64,000 nt of DNA, taken from an uncultured Bacillota bacterium. Lineage in GTDB: Bacteria; Bacillota; Clostridia; Oscillospirales; Oscillospiraceae. The number at the start of each line of letters is the position of its first letter. Position 1 is the stretch's first letter. A program made the position numbers and the translations under genes. Under the pieces are notes generated by a model that saw only the letters and a list, made by a program, of their open reading frames with translations, had not been told where the DNA came from and ran no database searches. The stretch lies in NCBI GenBank assembly GCA_947649625.1, contig CANSSJ010000001.1:1-64000 (forward strand), in the 5' to 3' direction. This document shows, piece by piece, positions 7,749-16,469 of the stretch.

Positions 7749-8896
7749 TCTTTTCCGCCGCCTTTATTGGGGCGCCGTCTCCGGCGGCGGCCGCCGCCGG
7801 GCTTTCCCTCCTCGCGGGGCCGATCCGCCTGGGGAGTCTGGGGAGACTGGGCCGCCTTGGGCTGGCCGCCCCCCTCGCCCCTGCCGCGGTGCCGGTGGTT
7901 CCGCCGGGAGGGCCGGCGTTCCTCGGCCGCGGGCTCCTCCCGATTCTCCCGGCTGGGGAAGGCCGCCTCAATGGCGGCGGCCAGCGAGGCCTCCTCCGTG
8001 GGGGCGGCGGGGGAGATGTCCTTCCGCCGCAGCCTGGCCAGCTCCTCCAGGGGGGGCTCCACATAGCCCTCGGGCCGCTTGCCCTTGCCGCTGCGCACCA
8101 CGCACAGCTCGCAGTTGTGATAGGTCTTGGGGCTGTCCGGGTCGGACTCCAGCCGCACCTGGGCGGTCTGCCGCAGAAGGTTGACGCCGCACACCGTCCC
8201 CGCCCCGTCTGGGGTCTCCACAAAGGACTCCTGCTTGGGGGCCTTCTTCACCAGGTCCTCGTAGGCCTCCTGCTCATATTTCAGGCAGCACATCAGCCGC
8301 CCGCAGGTGCCCGAGATCTTGGTGGGGTTGAGGGACAGATTCTGGGTCTTGGCCATCTTGATGGACACCGGCTGGAACTCCTCCAGGAACTGGGCGCAGC
8401 AGAAGGGTTTGCCGCAGATGCCCAGGCCGCCCAGCAGCTTGGCCTCGTCCCGGACCCCGATCTGCCGCAGCTCGATGCGGGTGTGCAGCGCTCCGGCCAG
8501 GTCCTTCACCAGGGCACGGAAATCCACCCGGCCCTCGGAGGTGAAGAAGAACACCACTTTGCTGCCGTCAAAGCTGTACTCCGCCCCCACCAGCTTCATG
8601 TCCAGCCCGTGGTCGGCGATTTTCTGCTGGCAGACCGACAGGGCGTACTTCTTCCGCTCCCGGTTCCGCTCCACCAGCTTGTCGTCCTCCGCCGTGGCCA
8701 TGCGCACCACCGGGCGGAGAGGGGCGGTGAGCTCGATCTCGTCGATCATGGTGTTCCCCTTGACGCATCGGGCATACTCCACTCCCCGGGAGGTCTCCAC
8801 GATCACGCCGTCCCCTTCTTTGAACCGGATGCCGTTGGGGTTGAAATAGTATTCCTTTCCGCCGTTCTTGAAGCGGATGCTGATAATCTCTACCAT
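7745..8896 (-). CDS. ricT: RicT/YaaT, PSP1-domain regulator of RNA maturation
   Basis: The 383-residue product has the PSP1 C-terminal domain. In Bacillus, RicT works with RicA and RicF in an Fe-S cluster complex that aids RNase Y processing and sporulation signalling. The diagnostic cysteines are present: ICGKPFCCAQFLEEFQP and GTCGRLMCCLKYEQEAY at about residues 158-212. The last 90 residues are a low-complexity basic tail (RRRRRRPNKGGGKE), longer than in Bacillus and perhaps RNA-binding. Order holB-ricT matches the Bacillus yaaO-tmk-holB-yaaT region, although tmk is absent. Confidence 0.93.
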   Translation of the reverse strand: MVEIISIRFKNGGKEYYFNPNGIRFKEGDGVIVETSRGVEYARCVKGNTMIDEIELTAPLRPVVRMATAEDDKLVERNRERKKYALSVCQQKIADHGLDMKLVGAEYSFDGSKVVFFFTSEGRVDFRALVKDLAGALHTRIELRQIGVRDEAKLLGGLGICGKPFCCAQFLEEFQPVSIKMAKTQNLSLNPTKISGTCGRLMCCLKYEQEAYEDLVKKAPKQESFVETPDGAGTVCGVNLLRQTAQVRLESDPDSPKTYHNCELCVVRSGKGKRPEGYVEPPLEELARLRRKDISPAAPTEEASLAAAIEAAFPSRENREEPAAEERRPSRRNHRHRGRGEGGGQPKAAQSPQTPQADRPREEGKPGGGRRRRRRPNKGGGKE

Positions 8897-8930
8897 AGGT
8901 TATTTTCTCCTCAAATATTAAATCCTGTTT

Positions 8931-9758
8931 TCACAGCGCCTCAAACATCCCGGCGCACAGCCAGCCGGACAGCTGGCTCCCGCTGACGTTCAATCCTGCC
9001 GCTCTCCGCAGTTCCTTTACCAGTTTCACCGCCCGCAGCAGACGCCTCCGGTCGCCTCCGGCGGCGGCCCGGGCCGTCAACTGATCGGCCACCTCGTCCA
9101 GCAGGGCGGACAACTCTTCCCGACTCCGCTTTACATCCAAAACAGACGCGGCGGCCTCCAGCAGCTCCAATTCTCCGGCCCGTTCCAGGGCAGCCGCCAG
9201 CTTTCCCGCCAGGGCCTGCCGCTGCTGATCCGCCTCCCCCGCCTCGGGCACTTCGGCCGGGGTCAGGGCCAGCTCCTCACAGCGGGAGCGCACCGTCTGG
9301 AGCAGCCCCCCGGCATTGCCCGCGATGAGCAGGAAGGCGGCGTAAGGCGGGCCCTCCTCCAGCAGCTTGAGCATGGCGTTCTGGGCCGGGGCGTTCATCC
9401 GGTCCGCCCCCTCCAGAATACAGACCTTCCGCTCCCCCTCGTTGGGTCGGATGTAGGCGTCAGCGCGCAGAGCGCGCACCTGGTCCACCGTGATGGGCTT
9501 GCCCTCCTCGGGTCCGGCGGTCACCGACAAGTCGGGGTGGATCCCCTTCATGACCTTCTGGCAGGGGACGCACCGGCCGCAGGGCCGCTCCCCCGTCCCG
9601 GTACACAGCATGGCCGCCGCCAGCTGCCGGGCCAGCGCGTGCCGGCCGGACCCAGGGGGGCCGGAGATGATATAGGCGTGGGACAGCCCCCGCCCCCGCT
9701 CCTGCCGGGCCAGCTGGTCTTTGATCTTTTCATTTCCCGCGAGGGTGGAAAGGTTCAT
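8931..9758 (-). CDS. holB: DNA polymerase III delta-prime subunit
   Basis: Clamp-loader AAA+ subunit, 275 residues, somewhat short for the family. Visible are HAYIISGPPGSGRHALA at about residues 27-43 (P-loop-like, with Arg where ATP-binding paralogues have Lys), the zinc-binding set C-x8-C-x2-C-x2-C (CTGTGERPCGRCVPC), the DQVRALRADAY segment and NAMLKLLEEGP. The sensor SRC motif reads VRSRCEEL. The degenerate P-loop is common in delta-prime, which acts as a rigid stator. It lies between speA-like and ricT, a conserved order. Confidence 0.93.
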   Translation of the reverse strand: MNLSTLAGNEKIKDQLARQERGRGLSHAYIISGPPGSGRHALARQLAAAMLCTGTGERPCGRCVPCQKVMKGIHPDLSVTAGPEEGKPITVDQVRALRADAYIRPNEGERKVCILEGADRMNAPAQNAMLKLLEEGPPYAAFLLIAGNAGGLLQTVRSRCEELALTPAEVPEAGEADQQRQALAGKLAAALERAGELELLEAAASVLDVKRSREELSALLDEVADQLTARAAAGGDRRRLLRAVKLVKELRRAAGLNVSGSQLSGWLCAGMFEAL

Positions 9759-9776
9759 GTCTGTTCCTCTCTGCCT

Positions 9777-9844
9777 GTAGGGGCGGCCTGTGGCCGCCCG
9801 CTGTTCATTTTGCCCGTCAACGGGCGGCCACAGGCCGCCCCTAC
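9777..9844. repeat. REP-like inverted pair between holB and the decarboxylase gene
   Basis: Two GTAGGGGCGG units in head-to-head inversion, 9777-9800 and 9821-9844. They are mirror copies with stems GGGCGGCC/GGCCGCCC. The second, read on the minus strand, contributes the TAG stop codon of the decarboxylase gene (9841-9843). Confidence 0.9.
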
Positions 9845-11160
9845 GAAATTATCCGGACCTCTGACAGCATATTATACCCTATTTCCCGCAAATAGGCCAG
9901 TTCTTTTTTTGAGATCCGCTCCCCTGGGGCCACAACGGGCACGCCGGGGGGATAGGGGGCGATCTGACAGGCGGCCACCTCCCCCTCGCAGTCCTCCAGA
10001 GGCCAGACCCGGCTGGGGGCGAAGAGGGCGGCACGGGGAGAGCACACCCGCTCCGGGATGGGCGGGGCGGGGATGGGCGGGCAGTCCCCCATCATATCCC
10101 GCAGCTCCACCAGCGCCTCCTCCAGGCGGTAGAGGTCCCCGTCGCTGTCCTGGGCGGTGCAGATAAACACCACGTGCCCGCCGTCCTCCATCTCCGGGTA
10201 AATACCCCGCGCCTCCAGCTCTTTCGCGAAGGCGGGGCCGTCCTTTACCTTCAGGGTGAGGCGGCAGGGGTCCAGGGAGAGGCCGGGGCTCTCCTTCAGG
10301 CTGGGGAAGCCCAGCCGGAACTCGTGGACCCGGCAGGCCGTCCGGCGGTACTCGTACCAGCCCTCCTCCCCCAGCAGCCAGTCCCGAGCCAGGTCCAGGG
10401 AGGCCATCATGGGGTAGGAGGGGCTGGAGGTGCCGAAGATGGCGGCGGTCCGCCGCACCAGGTCCGGGTCCATGCCATTGGCAAAGAGCAGGGCGGACTG
10501 CCCCATGGCGGGGAGGGTCTTGTGGGCCGAGACGGCCACCACGTCCGCCCCGCAGAAGGGGTCCAGTCCCAAAAAAGGCAGGTGGGCCCCGTGAGCGCCG
10601 TCCACAAAGAGCTTTCCGCCATGGGCGTGGACAATACGGGAAATGGCCCCAATATTAGACAACACACCGGCATATGTGGGTGAAGTTATACAGACCGTTT
10701 TGATATCCGGGTGCCGCTCCAGCATTTTTTCCACCGCCTCCGGGGAAACGGGACCGGCCAGGTTCTCCTCCTTCCGCCAGGGCCGTTCCAGGTACACGGG
10801 CTCCAGATCCAGCAGGGCCAGTGCGTTGAAGACCGCCCGGTGGCAGCCCCGGTCCACAAGGACCCTGCTCCCCGGCCGGGCGCACAGGGCCAGCCCGGTG
10901 TGGATGCCCATGGTGGACCCGCCGGTGAGGAACTGGCAGCGGTCGAAGCCGAACAGCTCCGCCCACAGCCGCTGGGCCTCGTCGAAGGGCTCCTCACCCT
11001 CAAAGAGGTTTCCAGTGGGGGACAGCTCGGTGACGTCAATGGGGGCCAGTTCCATCAGCTCAGGGGCGGGGAGGAACTTCCCCTTGTGCCCCGGCATATG
11101 GAACCGGGCGGGATTTTTTTCAGCGTATTTTCTCAGCGCGTCGTAAAGGGGAGCGGGCAT
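9841..11160 (-). CDS. Orn/Lys/Arg decarboxylase family PLP enzyme (YaaO/SpeA-like)
   Basis: Fold-type I PLP decarboxylase of 439 residues. Visible motifs are FHMPGHKG near the N-terminus, FLTGGSTMGIH (cofactor phosphate binding), the Asp of FVDGAHGAHLPF and the Schiff-base Lys in SAHKTLPAMGQ. This short form lacks the long N-terminal wing domain of enterobacterial inducible decarboxylases, as in Bacillus YaaO and SpeA. The substrate (Arg, Lys or Orn) cannot be fixed by eye. The adjacent holB-ricT supports a YaaO-like locus. Its last codon and stop lie inside a REP-like unit. Confidence 0.88.
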   Translation of the reverse strand: MPAPLYDALRKYAEKNPARFHMPGHKGKFLPAPELMELAPIDVTELSPTGNLFEGEEPFDEAQRLWAELFGFDRCQFLTGGSTMGIHTGLALCARPGSRVLVDRGCHRAVFNALALLDLEPVYLERPWRKEENLAGPVSPEAVEKMLERHPDIKTVCITSPTYAGVLSNIGAISRIVHAHGGKLFVDGAHGAHLPFLGLDPFCGADVVAVSAHKTLPAMGQSALLFANGMDPDLVRRTAAIFGTSSPSYPMMASLDLARDWLLGEEGWYEYRRTACRVHEFRLGFPSLKESPGLSLDPCRLTLKVKDGPAFAKELEARGIYPEMEDGGHVVFICTAQDSDGDLYRLEEALVELRDMMGDCPPIPAPPIPERVCSPRAALFAPSRVWPLEDCEGEVAACQIAPYPPGVPVVAPGERISKKELAYLREIGYNMLSEVRIIS

Positions 11161-11172
11161 GGCGTAACCTCC

Positions 11173-11203
11173 AAAAAGGCGGAAGGGATACTCCCTTCCG
11201 CCT
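11173..11203 (-). terminator. Hairpin terminator or attenuator between jag and speA-like
   Basis: Perfect 11-bp stem (AGGCGGAAGGG, 11177-11187, with its complement at 11193-11203) followed on the minus strand by five T residues. It lies just after the jag stop, and its T-run abuts the GGAGG ribosome site of the decarboxylase gene. It could end the rpmH-jag transcript or attenuate read-through into speA-holB-ricT. Confidence 0.85.
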
Positions 11204-11208
11204 GAAAT

Positions 11209-12198
11209 TTATCTCTGATGGGGGGCGTAGGCCACCACGGTGCGGCGGTTGGGCTCCACGCCGGTGGAGTAGGTGGTAACGCCCTTGTAGTCCTGGAGGG
11301 CGGTGTGGATCACGTGGCGCTCGTAGGCGTTCATGGGCTCCAGGGTCATGTTCTTCCGGTACTTGACCACCTTGCCCGCCACCTTCACGGCCAGCCGCTG
11401 GAGGGACTCCTCCCGCTTGGCCCGGTAGCCCTCGGCGTCCACGTGGATGCGCACCCGCTTGGACTGGCCCCGGTTGACGGTATAGCTGGTCAGCTGCTGG
11501 ATGGCGTCTAGGGTCTCGCCCCGGCGGCCGATGATGGCCCCCAGGTCCTGCCCCTGCAGAATCACTTTATAGCCGCCCTCGCTGGTGATAAAGATCTCTG
11601 GCGCGGCCTGGACCTGGAGATGGTCCATCAGCCCGGTGAGAAATTCCCTGATCCGGTTGGCCCTTTCGTCGTCCGGCTTCACCGGCTCCATAGTCACCGG
11701 CTCGCGGGAGGCGGGGGCGCTGCTGCCGATCAGGACCTCGTCCCCCTCCTGCAGCTGATTCTCCCGGCGGGGACGGCGCTCGGGCCGGGGCTGGCTCCGC
11801 TTCGGGGGGGCCATGCCCGGCTTGGCGGCCAGGATAGTCTCCTCCGCCGCGGGGGCGGCCGGCTTCTCCTCCGCCTTCGGCGCCCTCTTCACTGCCAGCT
11901 TGGCGGCGGGCAGGACCGTCTCCTCCACGGGGGCGGGCTTTTTCACCTCGGGCACAGGCTCCGGCTCGGGGGCGCTCAGCATGGAACTGACGTTCTCATT
12001 GAGGGGACGGGCCACGCCGTCCACCTCCTCATAGCTCACCCGGACCTTGGCCGGGTTGCTGCCAAAGCCCAAAAAGCCGGACTTGGCCCGCTCGATCACT
12101 TCCACAGACACATCGTCCCGGTCCAGGCCCAGCTGGAACAGGGCGGCGGCAATGGCGTCCTCTTCGGAGCGCCCGGTGGTCTCGATCCATTTTAACAT
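11209..12198 (-). CDS. jag: KhpB/Jag RNA-binding protein
   Basis: RNA-binding cell-elongation regulator, about 329 residues. It has an N-terminal Jag_N domain (WIETTGRSEEDAI), a long Pro/Ala/Lys-rich linker at about residues 85-175, a type II KH domain with the GxxG loop (IIGRRGETLDAIQ) and a C-terminal R3H domain (Arg and His in MNAYERHVIHTALQDYKG). I favour the ATG at 12198 (8 nt after AAGGAGG) over the GTG one codon upstream. The yidC stop lies just before it, so yidC-jag are coupled. Confidence 0.94.
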   Translation of the reverse strand: MLKWIETTGRSEEDAIAAALFQLGLDRDDVSVEVIERAKSGFLGFGSNPAKVRVSYEEVDGVARPLNENVSSMLSAPEPEPVPEVKKPAPVEETVLPAAKLAVKRAPKAEEKPAAPAAEETILAAKPGMAPPKRSQPRPERRPRRENQLQEGDEVLIGSSAPASREPVTMEPVKPDDERANRIREFLTGLMDHLQVQAAPEIFITSEGGYKVILQGQDLGAIIGRRGETLDAIQQLTSYTVNRGQSKRVRIHVDAEGYRAKREESLQRLAVKVAGKVVKYRKNMTLEPMNAYERHVIHTALQDYKGVTTYSTGVEPNRRTVVAYAPHQR

Positions 12199-12201
12199 CA
12201 C

Positions 12202-13722
12202 TCAGCCCTCCTTATTCTCATCCTCGTCCGCCTCGACCTCGATCTCCTCGACCTCCACTTCCACCTCTTCGGTCTCAGCGGGGATCTCGACGGGGGTGGG
12301 AGCGGTCTCCTCCACGGGGGTCACAGGGGCGGCGGACTGGCTCTCCGGGATCTGGATGGACCCGGCCTGGGTGGTGCCCTCCGGCTTCTTCTCGGCCTTG
12401 CCCTTCTTCTTTTTATCGGTGCTGGCAGCCTCCATGGCCCGGAAAATCCGGTTGGGATCGGTATAGGGAGTCACCCCGCCGTAGCGGCCCGGGATGTAGG
12501 ACCGGCCCCGGGCGTAGGCCCGGATGCCCTCCCGGCTGTCTTCCCGGTTGATTCCCTCCTGGTCGGGTTCGGCGTCTTTCTTGGGCTTCTTCTTGCCCCG
12601 GTTCTTTTTTTCCTCCTCAAGGCGGCGCTGGCGCTCCAGCCGGGCCTCCTCCTTGCGGCGCTTTTCCTCTTCCTTCGCCTCGGCCTCCGCTTTGGCGGCG
12701 GCCTCCCGGGCGGCCTCGTAGTCCTTCTTCAGCATCTTGCCGCAGATGACCTCCTGGGCCATGCCCACGAAGTACTGGGCGATCCAGTAGACCGTCAGAC
12801 CGGCGGGGATGGTGAAGCCGATCCAGAGGGACATGAGGGGCATCAGCCACAGCATCATCTTGTTGGTGGAATCCATCTGGGCGCTGCTCTGGTTATTCAT
12901 CTGGTTTGTGGCCTGGGACACCTTCATGTTCAGGGTGGACACCGCCACCGAGATCAGGGGCAGCAGGAACAGGCCGATGGAGTCCCAGCCAAAGCCGTAT
13001 TTCCAGAATGTCAGCTTAGGGATCAGAGACAGGTCGATGCCCAGGAACACAAAGTTCAGCACGAACAGGTGGTCGCCGGCTCCGGCGAACTGGGCGTTGA
13101 TGGCCCCCTGGAGGGAGGCCAGGTTCTCGCCGGTGACCTGGGCCAGCAGATACAGCTGGTTAAAGCCGCCGTTCTGGAACAGGCCGTTAATGACCCCGTC
13201 CTTATTCTTCCACAGGCCGTCGGCAAAGACGGTAAGCTCTCCGCTGGCCACTTTGTCCGCCATATTCTGGACCAGTTTGTCCATTGCGCCCTGGGAGACC
13301 CAGCCCTTGGTCACGGCCAGGGTCTGCCAGTCCAGCTGGGCGGCCAGCACCTGGATCTGCTCGGCGGACAGCTGCATGAAGTAGGTCAGGGGCTCCCGGA
13401 TGATGCCGTACAGCGCGATCAGCACGATCATGGGGATCAGGGACCAGATACAGCCCCCCATGGGGTTGATCTTCTCCCGCTCGTAGAGCTTCTGGACCTC
13501 TAAATTATAACGCTCCTTGTCCTTGCCGTACTGCTTCTGGAGCTGCTGCATTTTGCCCGACAGCATTGTGGTCTGGATCATGCTCTTTTTGCTCTTCAGG
13601 GTGACGGGGAAGAGCACCAGCTTGACCACAATGCCGAACAGGATCAGCGCGATGCCGTAGCTGTTGAACAGGTTATAGAAAAACAGCAGCAGCCAGGCAA
13701 AGGGTTGTAAAATAATACCCAC
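12202..13722 (-). CDS. yidC: Membrane protein insertase YidC/Oxa1, enlarged form
   Basis: Inserts and folds membrane proteins with or without Sec. Family signatures are GIVVKLVLFPVTLKSKKSM, the coiled-coil hairpin to about residue 85, MGGCIWSLIPM and the late TM segments (LMPLMSLWIGFTIPAGLTVYW is cut here to IGFTIPAGLTVYW). At 506 residues it is much longer than the roughly 260-residue Gram-positive form. An extra stretch of about 120 residues lies between the second and third core helices. The C-terminal tail of about 165 residues is first Lys/Arg-rich, then acidic (repeated EVEV). No signal peptide or lipobox is seen. Confidence 0.94.
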   Translation of the reverse strand: MGIILQPFAWLLLFFYNLFNSYGIALILFGIVVKLVLFPVTLKSKKSMIQTTMLSGKMQQLQKQYGKDKERYNLEVQKLYEREKINPMGGCIWSLIPMIVLIALYGIIREPLTYFMQLSAEQIQVLAAQLDWQTLAVTKGWVSQGAMDKLVQNMADKVASGELTVFADGLWKNKDGVINGLFQNGGFNQLYLLAQVTGENLASLQGAINAQFAGAGDHLFVLNFVFLGIDLSLIPKLTFWKYGFGWDSIGLFLLPLISVAVSTLNMKVSQATNQMNNQSSAQMDSTNKMMLWLMPLMSLWIGFTIPAGLTVYWIAQYFVGMAQEVICGKMLKKDYEAAREAAAKAEAEAKEEEKRRKEEARLERQRRLEEEKKNRGKKKPKKDAEPDQEGINREDSREGIRAYARGRSYIPGRYGGVTPYTDPNRIFRAMEAASTDKKKKGKAEKKPEGTTQAGSIQIPESQSAAPVTPVEETAPTPVEIPAETEEVEVEVEEIEVEADEDENKEG

Positions 13723-13758
13723 TAAAGTTACCTCCGCATATCAAGTTGTGGCAGAGTC

Positions 13759-13977
13759 TTAGGGAACAGGGTCATATTCTATGGACTTCTGCCTGTGAAA
13801 GGGGTGGCACCGCGACAATCTGCGCAGGGCCAGCCAGCCCCCCTTGAGAACGCCGTACTTTTCCACCGCCTCCAAGGCATACTCCGAGCAGGTGGGGATA
13901 AAGCGGCAGCAGGGGGGGCGCAGGGGTGAGATCGCCCGCCGGTAAAATCGAATCAGGGACAGCAGAGCGCGCTTCAT
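13759..13977 (-). CDS. yidD: Membrane protein insertion efficiency factor YidD
   Basis: Small amphipathic accessory protein of YidC, 72 residues. It contains the diagnostic pattern [20 protein letters not shown] followed by [12 protein letters not shown] and RCHPFH. Its ATG overlaps the rnpA stop by 4 nt, the usual rnpA-yidD arrangement. Confidence 0.95.
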   Translation of the reverse strand: MKRALLSLIRFYRRAISPLRPPCCRFIPTCSEYALEAVEKYGVLKGGWLALRRLSRCHPFHRQKSIEYDPVP

Positions 13978-14330
13978 TGGGGCCTGTCCCCTTTCGGCGG
14001 GATCAGGCCCAGCTTTTTCATCTGCTGGCGAAAACTGCGCTCCAGCTCCCCATAGCGGCCGTAGATCGCCCGGGTGCGGGCCACAATAACGAGGTCATAG
14101 CCGGGAAGCAGCTTCTCCTCATGGGTCCGGTACAGTTCCCGGATGCGGCGGCGGGCCCGGTTGCGCTTGACGGCATTGCCCAGCTTGACCCCTGTGGTGA
14201 TGCCCAGCCGGCTGACCGGCCGGCCGGTTTTCCGGCAGTAGATGACAAAGTAGGGGGAGACAGCGCTTTTTCCTTTGCTGTACAACCGGCGGAACTCATG
14301 ATTCTGTTTCAGGGGAACGGTGTGCTTCAT
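13974..14330 (-). CDS. rnpA: Ribonuclease P protein component
   Basis: Protein subunit of RNase P, which removes tRNA 5' leaders with the RNA subunit (not in this window). The 118-residue product has the conserved RNR motif in [16 protein letters not shown] and an N-terminal [10 protein letters not shown]. The start at 14330 is chosen for GGAGG 5 nt upstream; an ATG six codons earlier lacks a site. Confidence 0.96.
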   Translation of the reverse strand: MKHTVPLKQNHEFRRLYSKGKSAVSPYFVIYCRKTGRPVSRLGITTGVKLGNAVKRNRARRRIRELYRTHEEKLLPGYDLVIVARTRAIYGRYGELERSFRQQMKKLGLIPPKGDRPQ

Positions 14331-14459
14331 GGTTTCCTCCGTATGCACAGATAGGGCGGAGGATCTTCTCCCACGCCCCTGGTTGTGCGTTATCTAAACT
14401 GTCTGTCCCGTTCCGACTGCCCAACGGCAGAGAGGGGCGGCCTGGCCCCCTGCTCCACC

Positions 14460-14594
14460 TTAGTGGGTCAGACGGGCGCGGCCCTTGGCACGGCGGCGGG
14501 CCAAAACCTTGCGGCCATTGCGGGTGGCCATACGCTTGCGGAAGCCGTGCTCCTTGGAGCGCTGACGCTTTTTGGGCTGATAGGTACGAAGCAT
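14460..14594 (-). CDS. rpmH: 50S ribosomal protein L34
   Basis: A 44-residue basic protein reading [18 protein letters not shown] and ending [12 protein letters not shown], the full L34 sequence pattern. GAGGTG lies 6-7 nt upstream of the ATG. It is the first gene of the rpmH-rnpA-yidD-yidC-jag set and diverges from dnaA, the classic origin arrangement of Firmicutes. Confidence 0.98.
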   Translation of the reverse strand: MLRTYQPKKRQRSKEHGFRKRMATRNGRKVLARRRAKGRARLTH

Positions 14595-14929
14595 GGGGGG
14601 ACACCTCCTCAGTTGAAATCAAACCGGCTCTCCCGGCCCAACAACAGTTTCCTTGGAAACTGCGGTCTGCAAAAGATACGTGCAGTATTATAGCGGATAA
14701 AAGCCTCCCGTGTCAACCATCTTTTCGCCGTGAAAGGGAGAAATTTTCATATATTTTTTTTCTTTTCAATATCTTGTGGAACGGCTGCCTGCGGCACACA
14801 AGTTATGCTGCACATTATAAATAAAAAATATAGGAAAACCTTGCCCTTCTTCCTGTTTTTTGGTATAATAAAATGCTATGAAATTTATGTTTTCTCTCTT
14901 GAGATTCTGTCGCCATAAGGAGGACTGCC
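14595..14929. promoter_or_regulatory. Divergent rpmH/dnaA intergenic promoter region
   Basis: A 335-bp AT-rich gap with no gene. For rpmH (minus): TTGACA at 14711-14716, an 18-bp spacer and TATAAT at 14687-14692. For dnaA (plus): TTGCCC at 14841-14846, a 17-bp spacer and TATAAT at 14864-14869. A TTGTGGAAC near 14774 resembles a weak DnaA box and could serve dnaA autoregulation. AAGGAGG precedes dnaA. Confidence 0.85.
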
Positions 14930-16246
14930 ATGAACCCCGCCGCGGAAGTGTGGAAAAAGGTAAAAGCCCTGATGGGGGCTGAAATGACCGCCACCACCCT
15001 GAATACCTGGTTCGATGACGCCCAGGCCATCGCTCTGCAGGAAGATAGTTTCGTGCTCTACAGTCCCAGCAGATTAAAGCGGGACATTATCGCCGCCCGC
15101 TATATCCTGCCCATTCAAAACGCCCTCCACGAACTGTTTTCCGCCAACTTTCAGGTGACCGTCCTCACCGAGGGAGAACTGGACAGCTTTCAGCAGGAGA
15201 CAAAACACTCCTCCTTCCTCCCGGGTACCGAGGAATACACCTTCGACCGCTTTGTGGTGGGTTCCTCCAATAAATTTGCCCACGCCGCCGCCCGGAAAGT
15301 GGCGGATAACCCCGGCGAGAGCTATAATCCCCTGTTCATCTTCGGCAACTCCGGACTGGGTAAGACTCACCTGCTCTACTCCATCGCCCACACCATCCAC
15401 GCCAGCCACCCGGAATACAAGATCATCTACGTCAAGGGGGACGCCTTCACCAATGAGCTGATCACCGCTATCCGGGAGGGCCGGAACCAGGAGTTCCGGG
15501 ACAAATACCGGGGGGCCGACGTTTTCCTTATGGATGATGTGCAGTTTATTGCCGGCCGGGACTCCACTCAGGAGGAGATGTTCCACACCTTCAACACCCT
15601 GTATGAGCTGAAAAAGCAGATCGTCTTCACCTCCGACCGTCCCCCTAAGGAGATGCTCCGGCTGGAGGACCGGCTGAAGACCCGCTTCGAGTGGGGCCTG
15701 CTGGCCGACATCATCCCCCCCGACTACGAGACCCGCATGGCTATCGTGAAAAACAAGTCTATCCGTATGGGGATGGAACTGCCCGACTTCCTGATCCAGC
15801 TCATCGCCGAGAACATCACCGCCAACGTCCGTCAGATTGAAGGAACGGTAAACAAGATCATGGCCTATCAGGACCTGATCGGAGACACGGTGGATAAAAA
15901 TACGGTTATCCGGGCGGTGAAGGATATCTTTAAGGAGAAGTCCGATATCCTGCCCACCGCAGACGTTATCATTGAGGAGGTCTGCAAGTTCTACAACATC
16001 GAACCGGACATACTCCGGGGACAGGGCCGCTCCAAGGATATTTCGCTGGCCCGGCAGATCGCCATTTACCAGATCCGCCGCATGACCAATCTCTCCCTCA
16101 AGGAAATCGGTCAGGAGTTCAACGGCCGGGACCACAGCACCGTCCTCAACGCCCTGAACCGCATCGAGGGACTGGTCAAGACCGACCCGGAAAAGGCTGA
16201 GATCATCAAAGACATCACCACCAACATCAACGCCCGGTATGAGTAA
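14930..16246 (+). CDS. dnaA: Chromosomal replication initiator DnaA
   Basis: AAA+ ATPase that binds DnaA boxes and melts oriC. The 438-residue product shows domain I (to about 80), a short linker, domain III with Walker A GNSGLGKT at residues 139-146 and Walker B VFLMDDVQF, and domain IV with the signature GRDHSTVLNA near the C-terminus. Normal length. It is separated from dnaN by a 223-bp gap rich in DnaA-box-like sequences. Confidence 0.98.
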   Translation: MNPAAEVWKKVKALMGAEMTATTLNTWFDDAQAIALQEDSFVLYSPSRLKRDIIAARYILPIQNALHELFSANFQVTVLTEGELDSFQQETKHSSFLPGTEEYTFDRFVVGSSNKFAHAAARKVADNPGESYNPLFIFGNSGLGKTHLLYSIAHTIHASHPEYKIIYVKGDAFTNELITAIREGRNQEFRDKYRGADVFLMDDVQFIAGRDSTQEEMFHTFNTLYELKKQIVFTSDRPPKEMLRLEDRLKTRFEWGLLADIIPPDYETRMAIVKNKSIRMGMELPDFLIQLIAENITANVRQIEGTVNKIMAYQDLIGDTVDKNTVIRAVKDIFKEKSDILPTADVIIEEVCKFYNIEPDILRGQGRSKDISLARQIAIYQIRRMTNLSLKEIGQEFNGRDHSTVLNALNRIEGLVKTDPEKAEIIKDITTNINARYE

Positions 16247-16469
16247 CTTCCCACACAACATTGTGGAATGTTGGTGGACGGCTGTGGAGAGATCTGTTTC
16301 CTGTGGAAAACACCCAACTTTTCCCCACATCACCTGTTGACGTGTTTTTCTTAGAGCGGCAACGTTTTCCGCCCTCTTTCCACATTATTTTCGCCTACAG
16401 ACTGCTGTTACTAAAAAAACATCCTCTCCTCCCTATGGCGGAGAGAAAAAGAGATCGGAGGAACTGTTT
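16247..16469. other. Candidate oriC (dnaA-dnaN intergenic)
   Basis: The gap carries several DnaA-box-like 9-mers. TGTGGAAAA at 16302-16310 (reverse TTTTCCACA) matches TTWTNCACA fully. Weaker matches are TGTGGAATG (16262), TGTGGAGAG (16283), TTCCCCACA (about 16321) and CTTTCCACA (about 16376). A short AT-rich stretch follows (16405-16420). Position beside dnaA and box density make it the best origin candidate. Strand-composition skew was not computed. Confidence 0.7.

Noticed and set aside
12202..12300. Tandem-repeat-like coding for EVEVEVEEIEVE at the yidC end
   Set aside because: Low-complexity acidic tail inside a real gene, not an independent repeat element.
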